Of a DNA stretch of 5,229 nucleotides, positions 1-5,229 are shown in pieces. Both the position numbers and the translations under genes were made by a program. Position 1 is the first letter of the stretch; every line of letters begins with the position of its first letter. The stretch comes from an uncultured Alphaproteobacteria bacterium (lineage in GTDB: Bacteria > Pseudomonadota > Alphaproteobacteria > Bin95): assembly GCA_913060845.1 (NCBI GenBank), contig CAJXVF010000232.1, positions 1-5,229 of the forward strand. Reading direction: 5' to 3'. The notes beneath the pieces were generated by a model. It was not told where the DNA came from, did not search any database, and was given only the letters and a program-made list of their open reading frames with translations.

Positions 1-26
1 GGCTCGGAGATGTGTATAAGAGACAG
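1..26. other. Nextera sequencing adapter (read-2 side), not genomic
   Basis: Bases 8-26 read AGATGTGTATAAGAGACAG, the 19-bp Tn5 mosaic end used in Nextera tagmentation. They are preceded by GGCTCGG, the end of the Nextera read-2 (P7-side) adapter arm. This is artificial library sequence left on the contig; genomic DNA starts at about base 27. It matches the adapter at the other end of the window in inverted orientation. Confidence 0.98.
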
Positions 27-190
27 CCCTTGGGGAGATGCTGCAGCAGGGCAAAAACAATCTGCAGGCGCCGTGGCTGGGCTTCACCGGATTCTTGTCC
101 ATCGCCGTTCTGCTGACGCTGTTGGTGTTCGCGGGTGAAGCGGTGCGGGACGCGTTTGACCCGCGCAAAACCATTCTAGGAGCGGCCTAA
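27..190 (+). CDS. yejE: ABC transporter inner-membrane permease, YejE-like (3' end only)
   Basis: The reading frame from base 29 to the TAA at 188-190 gives the last 53 residues of a binding-protein-dependent permease. The visible piece starts LGEMLQQGKNNLQAPWLGFT, continues with a hydrophobic stretch of about 18 residues (a final transmembrane helix), and ends in a short charged tail with EAVRDAFDPRK. This ending is typical of OppC/YejE-type permeases, in which the EAxRDxxDPR segment follows the last helix. The protein would form half of the membrane channel of a peptide importer. The stop codon overlaps the next gene's start by one base (TAATG), so the two are translationally coupled. The 5' part is missing because the contig begins in adapter, so this is not a broken gene. 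YejE rather than another OppC/DppC permease is inferred from the fused double-ATPase neighbour. Confidence 0.85.
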
Positions 191-1827
191 TGGCGACCGG
201 TGATCCGTTCCTCAAAATTGACGATTTAGGCGTTCGCTTTGGCGGCGTAGATGATCCGCATGCGAAAGATGCCGTCAAAGGCGTCTCGCTAACTTTGGCC
301 AAGGGTGAAACTCTGGCGCTAGTTGGCGAATCTGGATCGGGTAAGTCCGTGACGGCGCTGTCTATCCTGCAATTGCTGCCATATCCGCTGGCATCGCATC
401 CAACGGGATCGATCCAGTTCGACAGTGAGGAAATGATTGGGGCGTCCAAGCAGACGCTCATGAAAGTGCGCGGTGCCCGCGTCGGTATGATTTTCCAGGA
501 GCCGATGACGAGCCTGAACCCACTGCACACTGTCGCTAAGCAGATCGGCGAAAGTTTGGTCGTCCATCGCGGTATGTCTAAGAGTGAGGCCAGGGCGCGG
601 GCGTTGGAGCTGTTGAAGCTGGTCGCGTTGAAAGACCCAGAACAGCGCCTCGATAGCTATCCGCACCAGCTTTCCGGCGGCCAGCGCCAACGCGTGATGA
701 TCGCCATGGCGCTCGCCAATGAGCCAGACCTGCTGATTGCCGATGAGCCAACAACGGCGCTGGATGTAACCATTCAGGCACAAATTCTGGAATTGCTACG
801 GGATCTGCAACAAAAGCTTGGCATGGCCGTGTTGCTGATCACCCACGATCTTGGCATCGTCCGTAAAGCGGCAGACCGCGTTGCGGTGATGACCGATGGC
901 GAAATTGTCGAGCAGGGGCCGGTGGCGCAGGTCTTTGATCACCCGGCCCACCCCTATACCCAAATGCTGCTAGCGGCGGAGCCCAAGGGTGACCCGGTGG
1001 CGGCAGATGCAAGTGCGGACGAAATTCTGGCGGCGGATGACCTGAAGGTCTGGTTCCCAATTAAGCGCGGGCTGCTGAAACGCACCATCGGCCATGTCAA
1101 AGCCGTGGATGGTGTCACGGTGAAGCTGCGGGCGGGGCAGACAGTCGGTGTCGTCGGCGAATCCGGGTCTGGCAAGACGACGCTTGGTCTGGCGCTACTC
1201 CGCCTACAGTCCAGCGAAGGCGCAATTCGGTTTGATGGCAAGGATATTCATGGCGCTAGTTGGGCGGATATGCGTCCACTCCGTCGTGAAATGCAGATTG
1301 TGTTTCAAGACCCCTACGGTAGCCTCAGCCCGCGCATGACTATCGGTGAGATCATAGCGGAGGGCCTGAATACACACGGCATTCGCGAAGGGGTGGAGGT
1401 CGAGAAGCGCATTGCATCCGCCCTGGAGGAAGTGGGCCTAGAGCCCATCATGTCCCGCCGCTATCCGCACGAATTCTCAGGCGGCCAACGCCAACGCATC
1501 GCCATCGCCCGCGCTATCGTGCTGGAACCAAGGTTCCTCGTGCTGGATGAGCCAACCTCAGCACTAGATATGTCGGTCCAGGCCCAAATTGTGGACCTAC
1601 TGCGCGACCTTCAGCATAGACATAATCTCGCGTACATGTTCATCAGCCATGATTTGAAGGTCGTCAAAGCGCTGGCTCATGACCTGATCGTGCTGAAAGA
1701 CGGTAAAGTCGTTGAGCAAGGCCCTGCCAAAGCCATTTTCCAGGCACCGCAAGAAGAATATACGCAAGCGCTGCTGGCAGCGGCATTCGATATGAAAGCC
1801 GTTGATACAGACGCTGTTAGTGACTGA
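190..1827 (+). CDS. yejF: Peptide ABC transporter, fused double ATP-binding subunit, YejF-like
   Basis: This 545-residue cytoplasmic protein contains two complete ABC ATPase domains in one chain and would power an oligopeptide importer through its permease pair. Domain 1: Walker A GESGSGKS at 46-53, Q-loop Q103, signature LSGGQ at 161-165, Walker B LLIADEP at 181-187, D-loop TALD and H-loop H219. Domain 2: GESGSGKT at 323-330, Q373, FSGGQ at 429-433, FLVLDEP at 449-455, SALD and H487. All catalytic motifs are intact in both halves. Each domain ends in an Opp/Dpp-type segment ([15 protein letters not shown] near 251-265; [12 protein letters not shown] near 522-533). The length is close to E. 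coli YejF (529 residues). The ATG at 190 is supported by TAGGAGC at 177-183, about 7 nt upstream, and by overlap with the permease stop. In other bacteria YejABEF imports peptide antibiotics such as microcin C and affects antimicrobial-peptide sensitivity; the natural substrate here is unknown. GsiA-type double ATPases are the main alternative. Confidence 0.92.
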   Translation: MATGDPFLKIDDLGVRFGGVDDPHAKDAVKGVSLTLAKGETLALVGESGSGKSVTALSILQLLPYPLASHPTGSIQFDSEEMIGASKQTLMKVRGARVGMIFQEPMTSLNPLHTVAKQIGESLVVHRGMSKSEARARALELLKLVALKDPEQRLDSYPHQLSGGQRQRVMIAMALANEPDLLIADEPTTALDVTIQAQILELLRDLQQKLGMAVLLITHDLGIVRKAADRVAVMTDGEIVEQGPVAQVFDHPAHPYTQMLLAAEPKGDPVAADASADEILAADDLKVWFPIKRGLLKRTIGHVKAVDGVTVKLRAGQTVGVVGESGSGKTTLGLALLRLQSSEGAIRFDGKDIHGASWADMRPLRREMQIVFQDPYGSLSPRMTIGEIIAEGLNTHGIREGVEVEKRIASALEEVGLEPIMSRRYPHEFSGGQRQRIAIARAIVLEPRFLVLDEPTSALDMSVQAQIVDLLRDLQHRHNLAYMFISHDLKVVKALAHDLIVLKDGKVVEQGPAKAIFQAPQEEYTQALLAAAFDMKAVDTDAVSD

Positions 1828-1853
1828 ACTCTTTTCTGCTGAAATGAGCCCCC

Positions 1854-2786
1854 ATGACCATTCTATTTAAACCAGATCCCGTTGTTGGCGGCGCTGATGC
1901 GTGGCGTGCGCAGTTGGCGAAACGATTGCCCGATGTGCCGTTTCGCGTGTGGCCTGATGTGGGCGACCCGGCGGACATCCATTTCTTTTTGGGCTTCAAG
2001 GCTGCCACAGGCAACTTCGCCGGCATGACCAACTTGAAGGCCGTGCTGGCGACGGGCGCTGGGGTTGATGGGATATTCTTGGCGGAGGATGTGCCGGACG
2101 TCGCGATCGCCCGCATCATTGATCCATGGATGACGGAACAGATGGCGCAATGGGGGCTCTATGCCGTCCTGCATTTCTACCGTCGCTTTGGTGACTATCA
2201 GGCGCAGCAAGCCGAAGGCGACTGGAATGAGCTTGATCCGTGGCGAGCAGCACCGGCCAGGGTCGGCATGCTCGGCTGTGGTGAGATTGGCCAAGAGATT
2301 GGGCGGCGGCTTGCCGACATCGGTTTTGAAGTCGCTGGGTGGACGCGGAGCGCGCGTGACCTTGGCGATATTGAGAATTTCCATGGCGAAGACGGCTTCG
2401 CGTCATTCCTCGCCCGTAGCAACTTCTTGATCTGCCTATTGCCGCTGACGGAGGACACGACAGGCCTCTTGGACGCTGCAGCATTCAGTCATCTGCCGGA
2501 AGAAGCTTACCTGATCAATATGGCGCGTGGCCGGATCGTTGACACGGATGACCTTGTCGCCGCACTCGACTCCGGGCGGATCAAGGGCGCGTTTCTGGAT
2601 GTCACTGAGCCAGAGCCCTTGCCGCAAGACCATCCGCTCTGGCGCATGCCAAACGTCCGCATCACGCCGCATAATTCCGGCAACACGAATGCGGATACAG
2701 CTGCAGACCAAGTCGCTGAAAATATCCGCCGCGCGCTTGCTGGCGAGCCAATGCTGAACGTCGTCGAGCGCGGGCGGGGATACTGA
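1854..2786 (+). CDS. ghrA: GhrA-like glyoxylate/hydroxypyruvate reductase (D-2-hydroxyacid dehydrogenase family)
   Basis: This 310-residue cytoplasmic NAD(P)H-dependent oxidoreductase is the same size as E. coli GhrA (312). It would reduce a 2-keto acid such as glyoxylate or hydroxypyruvate to the D-2-hydroxy acid. An N-terminal substrate domain includes GAGVDGIF at 68-75. The Rossmann loop GCGEIG is at 141-146, followed by AGWTRS at 161-166; R165 after the second strand suggests NADP(H) preference. The family catalytic trio is present: R225 in NMARG, E254 in DVTEPEPLP, and H273 in ITPHNSG. The His is followed by NSG instead of the usual small-residue pair (E. coli GhrA has PHVAA), so the substrate may differ. 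The gene starts 26 bp after yejF with no terminator between, so it is probably co-transcribed. The ATG at 1854 has only a weak TGAG-like ribosome site. Family assignment is firm; exact substrate is not. Confidence 0.87.
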   Translation: MTILFKPDPVVGGADAWRAQLAKRLPDVPFRVWPDVGDPADIHFFLGFKAATGNFAGMTNLKAVLATGAGVDGIFLAEDVPDVAIARIIDPWMTEQMAQWGLYAVLHFYRRFGDYQAQQAEGDWNELDPWRAAPARVGMLGCGEIGQEIGRRLADIGFEVAGWTRSARDLGDIENFHGEDGFASFLARSNFLICLLPLTEDTTGLLDAAAFSHLPEEAYLINMARGRIVDTDDLVAALDSGRIKGAFLDVTEPEPLPQDHPLWRMPNVRITPHNSGNTNADTAADQVAENIRRALAGEPMLNVVERGRGY

Positions 2787-2793
2787 CTGCGGA

Positions 2794-3465
2794 TTAAGCG
2801 GTTTCGTTCACGGCACCGCCGCGGTCTCCGCCGGGCGTTCCGTCAGCAGGTGGTTTGGCGACGCCAACCATAGCTGGGCGGAGGAGGCGGTCATGCAGCA
2901 TGTAGCCGCGCTGCAAAACCTGAGATACGGCACCGGGTGGTACATCTGCCGTCTCGACTTCGAACACCGCCTGGAAGGAATTATGGTCGAAGACGTCGCC
3001 AGGCGCGCCAAAAACCGCAACATTATGTTTGGCGAGGGCCTGAGCGAGTTCGCGTTCGACCATCTCAACACCTTCCGCCAGCTTGCCAAGCGCTTCCGAC
3101 TCGGCCTTGGCGTCCGCAGGCATTGCGGCCAGCGCGCGTGAAAGGTTATCCGCAACGGAAAGAATATCTCGGGCGAGGTTCGCCGCACCGTAGCGACTGG
3201 CTTCTTCCCGATCTTTCTGAGCGCGACGGCGGGCATTTTCAGCCTCTGCCAACGCGCGCAGGCGATCTTCCTTCAAGGTCGCTGCTTCGGCCTCAAGTTC
3301 CGCTACGCGGTCTGCCAATGCAGTCGCTGCAGACTTTGCTGCATCCAGCCCTGGCTCGTCCGCCGCCATTTCGGCTGCGAAATCTGCCGCTGCGTCATTC
3401 GCGGCGTTCAAGTAATCTTCCGGCGCATCTTCGGGCGCCTTGGGCGTATCGTCGCCTTGGGTCAC
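2794..3465 (-). CDS. grpE: GrpE, nucleotide exchange factor of the DnaK chaperone
   Basis: GrpE is a cytoplasmic dimer that releases ADP from DnaK and so drives the DnaK-DnaJ folding cycle. The 223-residue product has an acidic, Ala-rich, probably disordered N-terminus (1-50). A heptad-like coiled coil follows (about 50-95, with VAELEAEAATLKEDRLRALAEAENARRRAQKDREE). The four-helix dimer region comes next (ILSVADNLSRAL near 101-112). The C-terminal beta domain that contacts DnaK spans about 150-204, with the signature GYMLHDRLLRPAMVGVAK at 187-204. It is somewhat longer than E. coli GrpE (197), mostly through the N-terminus and a Gly-rich tail (PPADGTPGGDRGG). Codon 1 is GTG, placed by a GGAGA motif 8 nt upstream and by the 3-bp gap to hrcA. 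A segment usually close to FDPNxHEA reads FDHNSFQA here. Its 3' end faces ghrA with 7 bp between the stops. Confidence 0.96.
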   Translation of the reverse strand: MTQGDDTPKAPEDAPEDYLNAANDAAADFAAEMAADEPGLDAAKSAATALADRVAELEAEAATLKEDRLRALAEAENARRRAQKDREEASRYGAANLARDILSVADNLSRALAAMPADAKAESEALGKLAEGVEMVERELAQALAKHNVAVFGAPGDVFDHNSFQAVFEVETADVPPGAVSQVLQRGYMLHDRLLRPAMVGVAKPPADGTPGGDRGGAVNETA

Positions 3466-3468
3466 GAG

Positions 3469-4536
3469 CTATTTCTCCGAATCTCTAGATAACATGCGGC
3501 CGATCACCCGGGCGGTGTAGTCGACCATAGGAATTATGCGGGCATAGTTCAGCCGCGTTGGGCCGATCACGCCAATGGCACCCAGCACTTTCGCGTCGGC
3601 GCCGCCATAGGGTGCGAGCACCATAGACCATCCCGCATGATTGAATACCGTATTTTCAGCGCCAATAAAGATACGAACGCCATCACCGGTCTCTGCTGCT
3701 TCAACCAGCCGCAGCATGGTCTCTTTGGTTTCCAACGCATCGAACAGGCTGCGGATGCGCTCCAGGTCGGTCACCGCAGCGACATCATCTAAGAGCCGGG
3801 CTTGGCCTTTTACGATGAGAGCGCCGCCGCCAGCGTCCGACCACACAGCTAAGCCATCCTCGACGACCTGTTGTGTCAGCGTGTCGAGCTGGGCTTGGTG
3901 TCGGGTCAGATCATCCCGGATTTCAGCGCGCGCTTCATCCAAAGTGCGATTACGCAGGCGGGCGGAAAGATAATTTGTGGCCTCCTGCAATGAGGAGGCG
4001 GGCATGCCAACCGGCAAGTCGATGACGCGATTCTCTACCTGCCCAGTACTATCCACCAGAATGACAAGGCCACGCCCATCGCCGAGCGGCACAAATTCAA
4101 TATGGGTGATCGCATTCGCCGCCTTCGGTGCGACGACGAGCCCAGCATGGGTGGATAGGCCGGCCAATGCAGTCGTGGCCCGGTCCAGCGCCCGGTCCAT
4201 AGATATGCCGGCATTGCCAACCAGGCCTTCAATTTCAGTCCGGTCCTCCGCACCAAGATCGCCAACTTGAAGGAGGCCATCAACAAATAGACGCAACCCT
4301 GCGTCCGTCGGTAGGCGACCTGCGGAATTGTGGGGGGCGTGCAGCAGGCCCAAATCCTGCAAATCCGCCATTACGTTGCGGATCGTCGCGGGCGAAAGCT
4401 GCTGTGTCAGCCGTTGGGAAATCGTGCGGGAGCCAATCGGGTCGCCCTGATCCATATAGGCGTCAACGATCACGCGGAAGATATCCCGCGAGCGCTCGTT
4501 CAATTCCTGGATGCTGATGGGTTTCGATACGGCCAT
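3469..4536 (-). CDS. hrcA: HrcA, heat-inducible transcription repressor
   Basis: HrcA is a dimeric DNA-binding repressor of chaperone genes. It normally binds the CIRCE inverted repeat and needs GroEL to stay active. With the chosen start the protein has 355 residues, the usual size. The N-terminal winged helix begins with ELNERSRDIFRVIVDAYMDQ, followed by DPIGSRTISQRL near 32-43, SPATIRNVMADLQDLGLL near 48-65 and the hallmark HxSAGRLPTDAGLRLFVDGLL near 69-89. The GAF-like middle and dimerization region includes HIEFVPLGDGRGLVILV near 145-161. The C-terminus has GAIGVIGPTRLNYARIIPMV near 319-338, also typical of the family. An upstream in-frame ATG at 4581 would add 15 residues (MRRSAEIKGHQARTT), but it has no ribosome site and lies only about 12 nt after a TATAAT box, so I prefer the ATG at 4536. 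grpE follows after 3 bp, forming an hrcA-grpE operon. Confidence 0.96.
   Translation of the reverse strand: MAVSKPISIQELNERSRDIFRVIVDAYMDQGDPIGSRTISQRLTQQLSPATIRNVMADLQDLGLLHAPHNSAGRLPTDAGLRLFVDGLLQVGDLGAEDRTEIEGLVGNAGISMDRALDRATTALAGLSTHAGLVVAPKAANAITHIEFVPLGDGRGLVILVDSTGQVENRVIDLPVGMPASSLQEATNYLSARLRNRTLDEARAEIRDDLTRHQAQLDTLTQQVVEDGLAVWSDAGGGALIVKGQARLLDDVAAVTDLERIRSLFDALETKETMLRLVEAAETGDGVRIFIGAENTVFNHAGWSMVLAPYGGADAKVLGAIGVIGPTRLNYARIIPMVDYTARVIGRMLSRDSEK
3474..3478 (-). promoter_or_regulatory. grpE ribosome-binding site inside the hrcA coding end
   Basis: On the minus strand GGAGA lies 8 nt before the grpE GTG start. It sits within the codons for the last residues of HrcA (SEK) just before the hrcA TAG at 3469-3471. 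This decides the GTG start and suggests that grpE translation is coupled to ribosomes finishing hrcA. Confidence 0.7.
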
Positions 4537-4592
4537 TGTTGTTCGCGCCTGATGTCCCTTGATTTCTGCGGATCTGCGCATTGTGGTGATGC

Positions 4593-4598
4593 ATTATA
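4593..4598 (-). promoter_or_regulatory. Candidate -10 box for hrcA-grpE
   Basis: The minus strand reads TATAAT here, a perfect sigma-70 -10 hexamer, pointing at hrcA. Initiation near 4585-4587 would leave about a 50-nt leader before the preferred hrcA ATG at 4536. No good -35 is found at 16-18 bp spacing (best is GACACC at 18 bp; TTGACG further upstream is 29 bp away), and no sigma-32-like box is clear. Assignment is tentative. Confidence 0.45.
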
Positions 4599-4600
4599 GA

Positions 4601-4626
4601 GTGTCAGTTAGGCGTCGGTGTCGTTA
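4601..4626. repeat. Short direct repeat upstream of hrcA
   Basis: GTGTCAGTTA at 4601-4610 is followed by GTGTCGTTA at 4618-4626, differing by one deleted base. The start-to-start distance is 17 bp. It lies just upstream of the TATAAT box facing hrcA, where a regulator could bind, but at nine to ten bases it could be chance. Confidence 0.3.
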
Positions 4627-4672
4627 TCGTCAATGTCTGCTGAACGGTGGGATGGATTTGGCTGTGCTTGGC

Positions 4673-4701
4673 TTGCCAGCGGACAGAGTTTCACATATAT
4701 A
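4673..4701 (+). promoter_or_regulatory. Sigma-70-like promoter for rimP
   Basis: TTGCCA at 4673-4678 (five of six matches to TTGACA) is separated by exactly 17 bp from TATATA at 4696-4701 (four of six matches to TATAAT). Transcription would begin near 4708, giving a leader of about 108 nt before the rimP ATG. The position and spacing are convincing; the start site itself is inferred. Confidence 0.6.
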
Positions 4702-4730
4702 GCCCCTACGCCGCCTTGTTGCGGTACGAA

Positions 4731-4754
4731 ATCGTCATGCCGGTAGGTGACGGT
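4731..4754 (+). promoter_or_regulatory. Possible antiterminator hairpin in the rimP leader
   Basis: ATCGTCA at 4731-4737 can pair with TGACGGT at 4748-4754 (seven pairs including one G-U) around a 10-nt loop. The right arm uses bases 4750-4754, which are also the base of the left arm of the following terminator, so the two structures exclude each other in part. The upper six pairs of the terminator could still form, so the switch may be incomplete. This is seen by eye, with no energy calculation. Confidence 0.35.
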
Positions 4755-4781
4755 GGGCTCTTGAGCCCGCCGTTTTTCTTT
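4750..4781 (+). terminator. Intrinsic terminator in the rimP leader (probable attenuator)
   Basis: An 11-pair stem joins ACGGTGGGCTC (4750-4760) to GAGCCCGCCGT (4763-4773), with one G-U pair and a CUUG-type tetraloop. It is followed directly by TTTTT, C and TTT (4773-4781). The T-tract is only on the plus-strand side, so it stops rightward transcription. hrcA is divergent, so the only evident transcript it can end is one starting at the rimP promoter. It lies 35 bp before the rimP ATG. Confidence 0.85.
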
Positions 4782-4815
4782 ACGTGGTATTGGCAAACTG
4801 GCTTTTGGGGACTGT

Positions 4816-5181
4816 ATGGAACGAGAGACGCGGGTTCAGGCACTGATTGAGCCGACCATCGAAGATATGGGCTTCGAGGTCGTGCGCGTTCGTGTGTCCG
4901 GAACAGTGCGTCCCGTACTGGAAGTTATGGCGGAACCGGCAGACGGATCGCCAATGACTGTTGAAGGCTGCGCCAGCATAAGCCGCGCGATTTCAACAGT
5001 TATGGACGTCGAGGACCCGATCACCAGCGCTTATACGCTGGAAGTGTCGTCCCCCGGCGTCGATAGGCCGTTAACGCGGCCAAAGGATTTCGATCGCTTC
5101 GCCGGCTTTGACGCCAAGGTGGAGTTGATCGTGCCCGTTGATGGGCAGAGACGCTATTCGGGCCGCCTCGGCGGTTTGGAC
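4816..5181 (+). CDS. rimP: RimP, ribosome maturation factor (3' end cut by contig end)
   Basis: RimP is a cytoplasmic factor needed for maturation of the 30S ribosomal subunit. The first 122 residues are present. The N-terminal alpha/beta domain starts MERETRVQALIEPTIEDMGFEVV, and its hallmark YTLEVSSPGVDRPLTRPKDFDRFAG lies at about 75-99. The start of the C-terminal SH3-like domain follows (KVELIVPVDGQRRYSGRL near 101-118). Full RimP proteins are about 150-200 residues, so the C-terminal end is missing. The open frame appears to continue to a TGA at 5200-5202, but its last six residues (LSLIHI) are encoded by adapter and are not real. The ATG at 4816 has a GGGG-type ribosome site 5 nt upstream. 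In proteobacteria rimP is usually followed by nusA and infB, which would lie beyond this contig. Expression is likely governed by the leader terminator just upstream. Confidence 0.95.
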
Positions 5182-5229
5182 CTGTCTCTTATACACATCT
5201 GACGCTGCCGACGAATAGAGAGGTGTAGA
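5182..5229. other. Nextera sequencing adapter (read-1/i5/P5 side), not genomic
   Basis: CTGTCTCTTATACACATCT at 5182-5200 is the reverse complement of the Tn5 mosaic end. GACGCTGCCGACGA at 5201-5214 is the Nextera read-1 arm. ATAGAGAG at 5215-5222 is the reverse complement of the i5 index CTCTCTAT (known as S502/N502), and GTGTAGA at 5223-5229 is the start of the reverse-complemented P5 sequence. All of it is artificial. It gives rimP a false stop codon. Confidence 0.98.

Noticed and set aside
84..530. 148-codon minus-strand open frame across the permease/yejF junction
   Set aside because: It is antisense to two well-supported transporter genes, and the product has a low-complexity Ser/Pro/Arg composition.
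1863..2384. 173-codon minus-strand open frame
   Set aside because: It is antisense to the conserved dehydrogenase gene, with no domain, no ribosome site and no neighbours on that strand.
2937..3488. 183-codon plus-strand open frame
   Set aside because: It lies fully antisense to grpE and the end of hrcA. The product is Arg/Pro/Leu-rich with no recognisable domain, as expected of a shadow frame in GC-rich DNA.
4600..4780. tRNA gene upstream of rimP, as metY in E. coli
   Set aside because: No cloverleaf arms, no GGTTCGA-type T-loop and no CCA end could be found; only the attenuator-like hairpins are present.
4608..4796. 62-codon minus-strand open frame between hrcA and rimP
   Set aside because: It runs through the rimP terminator and promoter in antisense, has no recognisable product and no clear ribosome site. 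The regulatory reading explains the region better.
4737..4850. Possible leader peptide starting at the ATG at 4737 and crossing the rimP start
   Set aside because: No ribosome site precedes it, it has no run of regulatory codons, and it reads through the terminator into rimP out of frame.
8..5200. Perfect 19-bp inverted repeats at both ends, as in a Tn5-like transposon
   Set aside because: They are the Nextera mosaic ends, flanked by the known read-1 and read-2 adapter arms, an i5 index and P5 sequence. No transposase gene lies between them.
5182..5202. C-terminal six residues LSLIHI and stop codon of rimP
   Set aside because: These codons are adapter sequence, so the true C-terminus of RimP is outside the contig.

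Overview
This is about 5.15 kb of bacterial chromosome (27-5181) with untrimmed Illumina Nextera adapter sequence at both ends (1-26 and 5182-5229). The genomic part is moderately GC-rich and densely coded. The gene families point to an alphaproteobacterium: a YejE/YejF-type peptide importer, a GhrA-like dehydrogenase, adjacent hrcA and grpE with an alphaproteobacterial style of HrcA N-terminus, and rimP divergent from hrcA. This assignment is inferred from protein style and gene order; no search was run.

Layout. The left third carries the 3' end of a YejE-like permease gene (27-190). It runs, with a one-base stop/start overlap, into a complete yejF-like gene for a fused double-ATPase ABC subunit (190-1827). 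After 26 bp comes a GhrA-like 2-hydroxyacid dehydrogenase gene (1854-2786) on the same strand, probably in the same transcript. It meets the grpE/hrcA pair tail to tail, with 7 bp between stop codons. On the minus strand hrcA (heat-shock repressor) is upstream and grpE (DnaK nucleotide exchange factor) starts 3 bp after its stop, with the grpE ribosome-binding site inside the hrcA coding end. The divergent hrcA-rimP intergenic region (about 280 bp from the preferred hrcA start) holds a TATAAT box facing hrcA. Facing rimP it holds a good sigma-70-like promoter, a possible antiterminator hairpin and a strong intrinsic terminator 35 bp before the rimP start. rimP (ribosome maturation factor) runs into the right-hand adapter after 122 codons.

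How the parts work together. The left operon imports peptide-like substrates across the inner membrane and adds a cytoplasmic oxidoreductase. The middle operon encodes chaperone control and DnaK cycling. The right gene normally begins the rimP-nusA-infB translation/transcription operon. The terminator between the rimP promoter and rimP suggests that this operon is controlled by premature termination in its leader; that is the most interesting regulatory feature here.

I see no mobile element, CRISPR array, defence island or new system. The perfect 19-bp inverted repeat at the window ends is the Tn5 mosaic end from library preparation, not a transposon.
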